A DNA stretch of 64,000 nucleotides from NCBI GenBank assembly GCA_943737045.1, contig CALSFV010000418.1, positions 116,189 to 180,188 on the forward strand, given 5' to 3'. The DNA is from Parapristionchus giblindavisi (Eukaryota > Nematoda > Chromadorea > Rhabditida > Diplogasteridae). Below, in pieces: positions 23,122-33,300 of this stretch; the first letter of the stretch is position 1, and each line of letters opens with the position of its first letter. The notes below the pieces were generated by a model. The model was given only the letters and a program-made list of their open reading frames with translations. It was not told the DNA's origin and searched no databases. The position numbers and the translations under genes are program-made.

Positions 23122-23877
23122 TAGTACATGTAAAAATAATTGTATCATGATCGGTGTGAATGGATCCGAACGGATCAGGCCGATCAAACGGGATTATGAG
23201 CGATTCCGCTATTTTCGTTATTTTTCTTTCTTTTTATTGTTTTTTTTCCATCGAATCTACTATATTAAAATGAATTAGGGCAAAGTATTGCCATTTAACA
23301 AAAATCATCATTTTCACGATGAATAAATTGCTCCAATGAACCAAAATTGGCTAATTTATTCAGCATATAATCGGAACAATTTATTCATTGGTAAGGCAAT
23401 GATTTTTGTTAAAGGGACCGAAACCTTTGTCAACGGTCTCTTCATTGCGCACACTATTTCTCTGCTCACTAACAACGAGAGAGCGTCGAGCGTTGAAGAG
23501 ATCGTTGAAAAAGGTTTCCGCCTTTTTACCTAATTTACTTTAATATAGATTCGATGGAAAGAAAAACAATGAAAAGAAAGAAAAATAACGAAATAGCCGA
23601 ATCGCTCACAATCCGTTTGATCGGCCTGATCCGTTCACGGCGATCTGATTGAGCAATTATTAAACGTCGCCCATCTTGTAACTTATGAACGACAACTTTT
23701 CTGAAGATGGCGCTTTGGCCATCGCTAGATATTCAATAGATAGAATTGTATCACCAATTTTTGAAATTTAGCAGAATTCCCGAGATATGCGAAAAGGAAA
23801 TTTAGCTAATAAGCCAATCGCTGTGCCGTTCAGATCCATTCACACCTTTCATGATACAATTATTTTTACATGTACGA
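23122..23877. mobile_element. 756-bp palindromic element, TCGTACAT family, TA target (copy 2)
   Basis: It starts TAGTACATG and ends CATGTACGA between TA dinucleotides. The arms contain gatccgttcggatcc-like and gaaagaaaaataacg motifs. The duplicate region at 28,060-28,075 keeps the empty site (aatattactgcag). A second MITE (23,408-23,530) sits inside it. Confidence 0.85.
23408..23530. mobile_element. MITE, AACGAGAGAGCG family, nested
   Basis: The termini AAAGGGACCGAAACCTTTG and AAAAAGGTTTCCGCC flank the core GCACACTATTTCTCTGC. It is inserted in the palindrome at 23,122-23,877 and is therefore younger than it. Confidence 0.8.
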
Positions 23878-24472
23878 TACTGCAGTTGCTCAAAATCATC
23901 AGCTAATGATTATTAAATTATTTAATAAAATGTACAATACTAAATATGTATCCACAAAACTAGTTTAAATATAAATTTCTACACGTTTTTCCACATCTAG
24001 GCACTAAATATTATTGATATTCGAACAAAGAAAATACAAACCATAGAGGTCATGGTACGACAATGCAGACAGAATGACCGTTTATGATTGACTTCGGAGA
24101 TGAAAATGAATGAAGAACACTGATAATAGTGATTGGATAATTGAAAAATTCTAATTGCTAGTGATAATGCAAATCTAATCGCTCTAATCCAATTTGGGAA
24201 AGTACATTGCATAACTCTTTTAAAAGTGTATGAAACCATTCGATAGAAAACAAAATTGATTTCCTCCTTTTTATTGATTGTTGTTAGACTGGCCTAACTG
24301 AGTGCGAAAACAACATTTTGTTTTTCGGAATTTGCATATCTATGAAATTTTTTGTGGGTCGCAAATACATAGTGTTGCGGACGCATTTTGTTGATGATAA
24401 GTAAGTCCTAATTTGAAATATGGACTCGCTATTTTGAATTTTTTTTTCACAATTTTCGTTGATTTTTGGCTT

Positions 24473-25177
24473 CATTTCATTTCATTTTCATTTACAACAC
24501 ATTTATCAAGAGGTCGCATAGACAAGGGCTCTGATGTGCATGGAATTCCAATTCTTGCACTTAGCTTCGCTTAGAAAGTTGCATCCAACAGTCTTCCATC
24601 TCGTGGGGGGTCTCCCTTTTCTTCTCCTGCATCGAGGAAACCATTCGATCACTGATCGGCTCCACTTCGGGCACTCATCATTAGCGAGTTTGTGCACCCA
24701 GAACCACTTCCTCTTCAGCGCCGTACGAACGAAATCCTGAACAAGAGTCAAGCCCTGCAACCGCTCATTAGAGACACGATCGAGCACAGTGCAGCCTACC
24801 ATCCAACGCTCCATTTTTCTTTGAGCCACGGCTAATCGATTCATTTGTGCTTTATTCAGTGCCCAGCTCTCACAACCATATAATACCGCAGGTAATATAC
24901 ACCCATTGAACAGTCTGCGTTTATGTGCCATTGGGATAGCCTTATTAACCATGAATGCCCTATGTTTATGAAATGCCCCAAACCCCGCTTGAATCCGACG
25001 CCCAATTTCCCCATCCTCCTTTCCTGTTATGCTAATTGAAGCTCCCAAGTATACCACTTTTTCTACTAATTTGACAACCCTGCCTGCTACGCTAACTGTT
25101 CTAGGAATAGGCTTGGAAGTCATCCCTATTGTTTTATCCCCATTAAGTACCAGCCCAACCTTTCCCAGTTCCCTCTC
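24473..25177 (-). mobile_element. 5'-truncated LINE (non-LTR retrotransposon) with reverse-transcriptase C-terminus
   Basis: An 11-bp target duplication, ATTTTTGGCTT, flanks it at 24,462-24,472 and 25,178-25,188. The minus strand has one open frame from the 5' break to 24,506. It holds the C-terminal part of a LINE reverse transcriptase: VVYLGASI, then LPAVLYGCESW, then QRKMERWMVG, VRTALKRKW and RPPTRW. The catalytic palm motifs lie in the missing 5' part. The 3' end has a tail of ATGAAA-like repeats. The uninterrupted frame suggests a fairly recent insertion, but it cannot move by itself. Confidence 0.92.
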
Positions 25178-25750
25178 ATTTTTGGCTTAAAGTGCTCAAA
25201 AAGGATATTTTTTTTCAGATTTTTTAATGATTTAGTTGTTTTCCATGAAAGAACGAGTTTCAACGCTTTTAAAGTGCATAAAACCATCATTTTCGATCCA
25301 TAATCGAACATTTTCGGGTATTTTCTACCTTAACATCTGAACTGCATTTTCTGCATTTTCGTGCATGTTCCAAGTTCTGAACACTGCATCAGTGGTTTTC
25401 AATAAACCTCACATCAATTCGATATAATATGAACGATGATTTCAACATTTTCGACACATAATTCTTATATTGTCCGTATAAAATGTATTTGCATAATTGT
25501 ATTGCTACTGCTGCTAAACAGAGGAAGAACTATCGCCACTGTTTCCTCCGTTCCTTCCTCGCTCTCTCTCTGATCTACCTACTCTCTCACTGGTGCTCTC
25601 TCTCTAAACATAGAAATTCATTGTGGCAGTGGCTGGCTACTCACGTACCAAATAAACAAGTGTATTTTATACGGTCAATAAAATGCATGATATTATTATA
25701 CAAAACAATCTTCCGATATTTTATTGCGAAAATGGAGGAAGCCTCTCTAT

Positions 25751-25849
25751 TTATCTGTATTGATAGGGAGGGGTGGCCGCGTACGGGGGTGGATAGGCTG
25801 CCGGTGGAGGATACGCGGGATATGGCTGTTGGACGACAACGGCAGAAGG

Positions 25850-25898
<49 letters not shown>

Positions 25899-26499
25899 TT
25901 TTGAAAACGAAAATATCTTTGATTATTGATTATGAGGCAGTTTTTAATTAAAATAAGTGTAGTTTTTTACTTCTTAAAAGTCACTAACTATATTTAAAAG
26001 TGTTATAAAATGTTAAAGTGTTAATTGTTAAAGTGTTAAGTGTTGAAAAGGGTGAGGCTTAAAGCTACACTCCAAGCCAATTTGAAACTCTCCGCTCTGG
26101 CCACACTCTTTCGCTTTCTTTGCCTGCGAGAGAGCATTGCCAATGCGAAGAGTAAAATTAGCTTGGGGTGTGCCTTTAAAGGAAGATGTAATCTTTGTCA
26201 ATATATGCGTTTAACTCGTGGGGACACTCACCACGACGTTGCCGTGGTGGTAATAATCGTCATATTTAATGACTTTTGCATACTCGGGTACGCTAGGGAA
26301 TTTTTATCACACTGTATTTGACAAAGGTTTCCCCCCTTTAAGAAATAAAAAAAAACTAAGATCAAATGTATTAAGATTCTGACTTCAGATGCCCTGACGC
26401 AGCACCAGATGCACCAGACTATCCCTACAATCGTTCCGATAAATGTGAGAATTCCAAAAACGATTAAGGCGATGAACCCTCCCGCCAAGGATCGATCTT
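25751..26499 (-). CDS. Small membrane protein with Pro/Tyr-rich tail, copy 2 (partial model)
   Basis: This is a paralogue of the gene at 21,440. Exon 26,384-26,499 (116 nt, the same length as in copy 1) encodes the membrane segment (FIALIVFGILTFIGTIVGIV) and WCIWCC. Exon 25,751-25,849 encodes a 32-residue tail with YPPP, PY and QYR ending at TAA. The tail is 7 residues shorter than in copy 1. Both use the GTCAGA donor. The intron holds a (TAA)n tract, a TTAA MITE and a copy of the CCTTTGTCAA element. Upstream exons are not identified. Confidence 0.65.
25855..25898. repeat. (TAA)n microsatellite
   Basis: About 14 perfect repeats just inside the intron next to the tail exon. A predicted poly-Asn frame is an artefact of it. 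Confidence 0.95.
26059..26180. mobile_element. MITE, TTAA-flanked AGCTAATTT family (copy 3)
   Basis: TTAA at both ends, then AGCTACACTCCAAGCCAATTT and the reverse. It has a central hairpin of TCGCTTTCTTTG. Confidence 0.9.
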
Positions 26500-26834
26500 C
26501 TGAAATGAAAGTGAGTTGTCCTGTGGTAGGAGAACGAACAATTGCAAATTCGAATTTTCCTTGACAAATATGTTAAAAATATGGACATTTGGACAAGGTC
26601 CCCTGGATGAAACGGCTATTTTAAAATTTCATGTTATATAATATTAATAGAACACATTGGCATGCTTTTTCATAATATACTTTAGCATTTAATGTTGACA
26701 AGGCATCTATCTAAATTATTCTCCTCAAACGCCCATATCTCATCGATTCGCCCTGGTTACGGGTTTCATTTATTATTTTTTTACTTATTTAACCGATATA
26801 TCCGTCCCTCCAATGCGGCTTGATTCTTCAACTC

Positions 26835-27779
26835 ACAAGGAACCTCTTTTACATTAATCTGGCGATGAGAGATGAGTTATACCTCATTTGAAAGCCTTCT
26901 TCTGTAGTAAGACTATGTACTTTAAAAATGCAACGGAGGTCTGTGCACGGACTTAAAATTGGAGAAGTGTCTAAAACGCAATGATGAGCGCAATGATGCA
27001 CTAGTTCTCCGCGTTATCTCTGCGCGCTAGTGGTGTCACAAAGGTAAAGATGAGTAATTGTGGTATATCTGACGAACTTCGGTTAGGTTAGACGCGCGAA
27101 AGATGTTAAACAACAATTGGAAACTACTCCAAAAGTTTTTTCAATAATTTCTGTTCTTTTTCTCTACAGTAGTTCTCTACAGTTCAAGCACATCGTCGTC
27201 GGCTCTTGCAACTTATAATTGTAAATTCACTCGGAAAAGGATAACGAGGATCACTAGCTAGATGTACAACCACTAGAGCGCAGAGATAACGCGGAGAACT
27301 AGTGCATCATTACGCGCATTATAGCGTTTTAGACACTTCTCCAATTTTAAGTCCGTGAACAGACCTCCGTTGCATTTTTAAAGTACATAATAATAATAAT
27401 AATAATAATAATAATTTATCGATTCTTGAACAAGAGAAAGTAACGATATTTTGTAAATAATAAATATTGAATAAAATAGGAAGAACGACTAGAATGCTGC
27501 AATATCTAGATCACAGCTTTGATACTATTACGAAAAACTGTGGGGTTTGGCGAATATACAATAGATGGTTCAAGAATATTCCATTTATTAACAACTCTAT
27601 TAGACAAGAAGCATCTAAATCTACGACTGGAAATTCTATGAAAGAGTAGTTTTTGGGAGTGTCCACGGTTTCTGTGGAGTGAATTGGAGAAAAGGTAGTC
27701 TTAATCTACAGAAGAAGGGCTTTCAAATGAGGTATAACTCATCTCTCATCGCCAGATTAATGTCAAAGAGATTCCTTGT
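26835..27779. mobile_element. 945-bp foldback structure
   Basis: The arms begin ACAAGGAACCTCTTTTACA and end with its near reverse complement. Inner arms (about 26,940-27,030 and 27,265-27,370) are also complementary around gcgcagagataacgcgg. A (TAA)n tract and unrelated sequence break the right arm. It contains no coding frame of note and has no counterpart in the paralogous region at 22-23 kb. Confidence 0.75.
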
Positions 27780-28440
27780 CAATCTATTTATTCGGTACCG
27801 TTTTTCTTTCTTTTCGTTTTTTTTCTATGGTTCTTTAAAAAAAATTGGAAAGCGGCAGTTTTTAAACATGAAAATACGTCTGGAAACACGAATACGTTTT
27901 TAAACGCATAAATAAATATGACTCTATATCACCTACCGTAAGTATATTCATATGAATATTGGGATGAGAAAGGAATGAGGAAGGAGAAAATAATGGCGAA
28001 TGTACGAATCTGGAAATTATCAATCGACACGATTGCACGAATATTTCATCGTTTTACACTAAATATTACTGCAGTTGCTCAAAATCATCAGCTAATGATC
28101 ATTAAATTATTTAATAAAATGTACAATACCACAAAACTAGTTTAAATATAGATTGATACAAAATAAATGTTGTTTATGGTTTTCCACATCTAGGCACTAT
28201 ACATTATGGATATTCGAACAAAGAAAATACAAACCATAGAGGTCATGGTACGACAATGCAGACAGACCGACCGTTTATGATAGACTTCGGATAAGAAAAT
28301 GAATGAAGAACACTGATAAGAGTTATTGGATAATTGACGAATTCAAATTGCTAGTGATAATGTAAATCGGTGTAATTTACTTTGAAAAAATATTTGGTTG
28401 ATGCAAAATCAATCAATCAATTTTACCATTTCAAGCAATA
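27780..28440. other. Duplicated upstream flank of the membrane-protein genes
   Basis: 27,925-28,380 matches 22,965-23,115 plus 23,880-24,210, so the duplicated unit continues well upstream of both genes. No coding exon is supported. Confidence 0.6.
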
Positions 28441-28570
28441 ATTACAAGATGAGGATGGGACGAAAAGCATCATAGGGTGTATTCCACCAGTTACCAATTG
28501 CTCGGTTCAGGTCATCTCTCCAGCGTGCTCTAGGCTTTCCAGGCGGCCGAAAGTATCTTGCAACACGTTG
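28440..28570 (-). mobile_element. LINE 3' fragment
   Basis: The minus strand encodes GKPRARWRDDLNRAIGNWW, the pattern found near the C-terminus of RTE/CR1-like reverse-transcriptase proteins, followed by a short 3' end. It is a 130-bp remnant from a different family than the 24.5-kb element. Confidence 0.7.
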
Positions 28571-28664
28571 CCCCTCGTATTTCTCTCATTATTTATTGTT
28601 GGGGACTCTACTCTCAATGGTCGTTCTTGCAGCACTATCTCTTCTAACTCTGCCGATTCTACTG

Positions 28665-28873
28665 CTCTGGTATTTCAAAACTTAAAGTCTACTTAAAATA
28701 CGACACAGACTTTAAGTTTACTTTAAGTCTACTTCAAGTGAGTGACGTCACTTTTTCACTTTAAGCATACTTGCGTCTCACTTTAAGTAAACTTACATAG
28801 TGACGTCATACTTTAAGTAAACTTACGTTGTAAGTGATAGTGTAAGTACAATTCAAGTTTTGAAATACCAGAG
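28665..28873. mobile_element. MITE, CTCTGGTATTT family, variant body
   Basis: CTCTGGTATTTCAAAACTTA and its inverse lie at the ends, flanked by TG on both sides. The body consists of repeated ACTTTAAGT blocks with TGACGTCA palindromes. Confidence 0.85.
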
Positions 28874-29044
28874 TGGCTCGGTCATGCTATCACTGGTGAT
28901 TAAATTTAATCCCCAGTGTTTCAATTTATTTTCAATTTAATCCTTTAAAGGTGATACATCTACGACAATGGTGAGCGTAGGCGCCAGTTGACGCAGATGA
29001 GGGATCTTTTCAATTGTTAATCAGGGGAACTGAATGTAATCCGT

Positions 29045-29183
29045 GGCCGTATGCAAGAACAACGGGAAAACCGTTTTCCGGGAAAATGTGACGTCATTAG
29101 CGTAGGCGGAGGATTTTTGGAAAACGCCTCCTCCTACGCTAATGACGTCACATTTTCCCGGAAAACGGTTCTTGCATACGGCC
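29045..29183. mobile_element. Short near-perfect palindrome, GGCCGTATGCAAG family
   Basis: 139 bp able to fold into one long hairpin. The ends are GGCCGTATGCAAGAAC and the inverse, with TGACGTCA in both arms and a loop of about 15 bp. A diverged relative lies at 56,407-56,520. Confidence 0.85.
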
Positions 29184-29702
29184 ACAGGTTTTTAGGTTGC
29201 ACAAGGAGTATTGCTGCTCTAGGAAGGAAGCTAATGTCCCTGCAGTGGAATCGTGTGCCTGGGCTGCTGAAATTGAGACCATTGTGAGTGATATTTATAA
29301 AAAAAATGCCTCCCAATTACAAGTTATTATCCGAACAGCCCCTAATATTCGAATATTTAAACGTCGATTGGATGCCCACCCCAATATCGTCGAATTATCA
29401 CTTTCTCAATGAATCCGGAGAGCCGTCAATCATATCTTACCACCTATTGTTCTTTCAATTGCTGTTGCGCTTCGGGCGCAGATAAATTATTATTATTATA
29501 AGGTCGAAGGTAGTGAGGTTTCAGATTTGAGAACCTGTATTTCCCTCTAATACATTTCATGGCGGCTTTGATATATTTTTCCTCTCAACGCTTTTCAAGT
29601 GTATCTAAAATTAGCAGCTTATTCCTAAGAGAACCCTTAGGCATTGATTCTCATGTAGCACTGAAACACTAAACGTGGACAGTATCTCATTTTCGACTAC
29701 AC

Positions 29703-29910
29703 CTCTGGTATTTGCAAACTTGTAGTTTACTTACGTGACGTCACAGACTAGTAGTTTACTGCTAGTTTACTACAAGTGAAAGAACATTTGACGAAATGCA
29801 TTACCGTATTATACACCACTTCTAGTAAACTTACGTTTAACTAGCCGTAAACTTGCAAATCTACGGCTAGTGGGAATGATAAGTAAACTACTAGTTTGAA
29901 AATACCAGAG
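29703..29910. mobile_element. MITE, CTCTGGTATTT family (copy 2)
   Basis: The ends CTCTGGTATTTGCAAAC and AATACCAGAG are flanked by AC on both sides. The ACTAGTAGTTTACT-type body matches 34,982-35,179. Confidence 0.88.
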
Positions 29911-30365
29911 ACATAACTGCTTCGGTTGTTATTTGATAAAATATTAATTATGAAAAAAATGCACAGACTTTTGGGCACACAAATATTTGTTTCCAGGGGC
30001 CAATCTAGTCGAATAAATTGTGTTCGGATAATTTGATAGTTTGAAGGAAAAACAGAGACAAAATATGCTCAAAATACGTTCGAAATGTTATCACCAAACC
30101 ATTGATTGCTTCGTTGGCTTATCAATGAAACTTTTCTGTTTATGGTCAAATTGTCGTTTTTGTCAGTTCTTATCACTATTTTTTTTCATCATTGCACTCG
30201 TATTCATTGAGAATTATGCCCAATCATTTCTTTCTTTCCTTTTACTTCAGTTTTTTCCTTTATTAATAAGTGTTTTTTTTTAATTTGAAATCAAAAATTG
30301 AAATAAAATTCTTATTAATTTGCTTTACTCCAATCATAATGCGTTCAATTTAGTTTATTGGTATT
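29911..30365. other. 5' flank of X3
   Basis: The first 80 bp resemble the start of the window. The rest is AT-rich, and a hydrophobic frame at 30,041-30,283 is probably chance. No promoter motif stands out. Confidence 0.5.
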
Positions 30366-33300
30366 ATGGATTTTAAGAAGCGTAAAGACTACTCGACAGA
30401 CAAAGATGGATTCTTCTTCCAAATTTCTCACGGTAGGAAAGAAATTGTTTTAGGGGGAATGTGCAAATTATCCAAATTCAGATGAATTTGTTCATGTTCA
30501 TTCTTCTGGCACTCCTAAGGTCATCACTTGGATGAAAGGGTTCGTCTTTGGTTTCTGCAATTCTATTAAAATTTTATTCTATTCGATTAAGTAAGAATCG
30601 AGTCCAACGACTATTTGAATTCGATGTCACATTCGGAATTATTGATAATGCGTTATTTCACCTAAAGGTTTACTTTCCTACTGGAACTCCATATAAAATA
30701 AAACTGCAGGACAATATAATTAAGAAAGCTCATTTGGCTGATGATAAGATGATAGTTATCACCGATTGTGTGAAGGTACATACGTGCGAACTTGGTTATT
30801 TCTCATGTGGTTTTGGAGGGGATCGAGCTAACTGAAATAACAAAGTATGATCATCTCTGTGCGCAATGAGTGCGTTGGTTAATCAACTCATCGAGTAAAG
30901 TGGCAAAAACCTGATGTTTACGAAATCATGATTAAAAGTGCAAAAATCGAGAAATTTGTAAAAAAAATTAACCAGGCTTTTAATGATACTGAACTAATGA
31001 TACTTTAATGATGATTTTAATGATTTTAAGGACACAAAACTCAGCGGTTTTAGTGTTTTCTACACCAAAGGTAGCCCCTAAACAACAAAAATTGGTAGAA
31101 ATCTGTTTGCATTACATGTTTTGCTTTTCTTTTTTTTAAAAATTTTCGGAAATGGATTAAAATAAACTAAATTCTGTTGCCGACATAAGTTTCGTATTTC
31201 GAATCCGTTTTTGAACACTTTTCATGGAAAAAAATTAAAATGAAAAGAACCAAAACAACTAGCCAATGAATTGTAGTTTCAGAATATGCCATATGTTTTC
31301 CCTAAAAAAATGGAAAAAAAAATTAAATAGACATTTTTTTGAGAAAAAAAGCACCCTGCGCGCATGAGCCAGGCATGACAAGCTGTAATTGCGACGGCCA
31401 CACTTTTTTTCCGGCCAACAGGTCTATGTCAAACCTCTCCAAGAGCACGTGTTACATATTTGAAAATTTTTAGGAAAAGAAAAATTTGTATTATATATAT
31501 TTTATTAGCCGACGCTAAACACAGTAAGGTGGCAGTTACTCACTACTAACTTTAGTGGCGTCGTGAATTCAATTTTTTCATAATCTTTTCGAGATATTTT
31601 GTAACACTTTTATTTAATTGCTGTCGCGCCTCGGGCGTAGATAAATTTTCAAATTTTTCTTTTTCTCTTTTTACATTTTTAAAATCTTTTTCTTATATTT
31701 GATTTTACAGATTGACACAAGATTTGTTACCAAGTATAATTTTTCTCACTATTTCGTTGGAAGAAATAACAATCGAAATGCTATATTCGCAATTCCGATC
31801 AACCAAGATTATCGATCGACGAATGGAATTAAATTTAATATCTCGATTGATAATGTACAAAAATTCTTCCAAGTCCATTGCCTAGGGTCTGTAATATTTA
31901 TACTTTGTTGGCTTTTAATCGATTCTAAGTGTGAATTTGCAGAAACTTTTTATTCGGTATAAATATACTGACTGATTCTTCGTCCATCTGTCGACATCAA
32001 TCTGATTCTAAACTATATTTGGTGAAAGGAGGACTACCTAAGGTAATTTTAAAGTCGCATCCCGAGCGAATTCTATTCTTCGCTCATTCAACGCTCTATC
32101 GCAGACAAAGAAACGAGAGAGCATTGCCAGAACGGAGAGTTTCATATTAGCTCACTTTAAAGCGACACCCCGAGCAAATTTGAATCTCTCTGCTCTGGCC
32201 ACACTCTCTCGCTTTCTTTGTCTACGAGAGCATTGCCAGAGCGGAGAGTTTCATATTAGCTCGGGGTATCACTTTAACCGTTCGAGCTACATTATTATAT
32301 TTTAATGATTACAGATTGTTGGTCGATCATTTGCATTCAACAATTGGATATTTTATATGACAAAAGAATCTGATTTAGTATCAGTCAATATGATTGATCT
32401 TTCATGGGAAATTACGAAGACAAAGTAAGCGAACATTATCACACTAAAATGAACTCTACGTTATGTCGTAATTTTTTCGCATAAACCAAGGAAGTTAGAG
32501 AATGTGAGCAGTATGGAGAGCCAAAATATAATTTGGGGTAAACGGCAATATCACGCATCTCGCCTAAGAATTGACCGATTCTACTACACACTTTTGAGTT
32601 GACCCCCACGTTTCTCCACTGTTTTCGATAGGCATTGGGTAGGACATCTCTAATCCAGAGTAGTAAGGATGGTAGATCACGCACCTCTCCAGGAGCTCAC
32701 GTCAAAGTTCGTCGTTGAGGCTCCTTCCGATGCGATTTTCTCGGTTCACAGCAGAGCTATGAAAAAGTTTCCAACAGATGAAATGTGTATTTTCACGAGT
32801 ACTTTCAGATAAAAATGTGAAAATTCAACTTTTTAATTTTTCGTTCCCTAAGAAATTGATCGCGTTCCATAGCCCCGGGAAAGATTTTTTTAAAGGCTCA
32901 ATGGATAGAGCTCGTTCACAGCTTTCATTTAAGCTCTTGGGAGACGATTTTCATGGGATTTTGAGTGAACTACGTCCAAAAAACTGCATTTGAATGCTGG
33001 TAGATCACTAATAGTCGCTTTGATCTACTCGAAATTGCCGGCACCTTGACAGGATTGTCCTGTAACATACGGGAGAATGGACTGAGGATCATTTTGACGT
33101 CGAGTCGCTCGCTCATGTTCGTTTTGCTCTCGCTGCAGCCAAACCAGCGAAAGGAGTCCCTTCTGATTGTTCCTGGTATTGATTGACCGATGAATACTGT
33201 ATATATGAGAGAATGTTCCAGTTCGAGCCAGTGAATGAGCATCCAAGATGGCTACGTCGAATGGGCTAAATTCAGTCCAACGAAAATTCGCTCTGGAATT

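Noticed and set aside
25724..25951. Frame with a poly-Asn run
   Set aside because: It is produced by the (TAA)n microsatellite antisense to the PY-tail exon.
29197..29485. Two overlapping frames of 65-71 codons
   Set aside because: One contains a weak LINE-like ending (FKRRLDAHPN) but is too short and isolated to assign; possibly an old retroelement scrap.
30041..30283. 80-codon hydrophobic plus-strand frame before X3
   Set aside because: T-rich sequence readily gives Phe/Leu runs; there is no homologue in the other cassettes and no conserved context.
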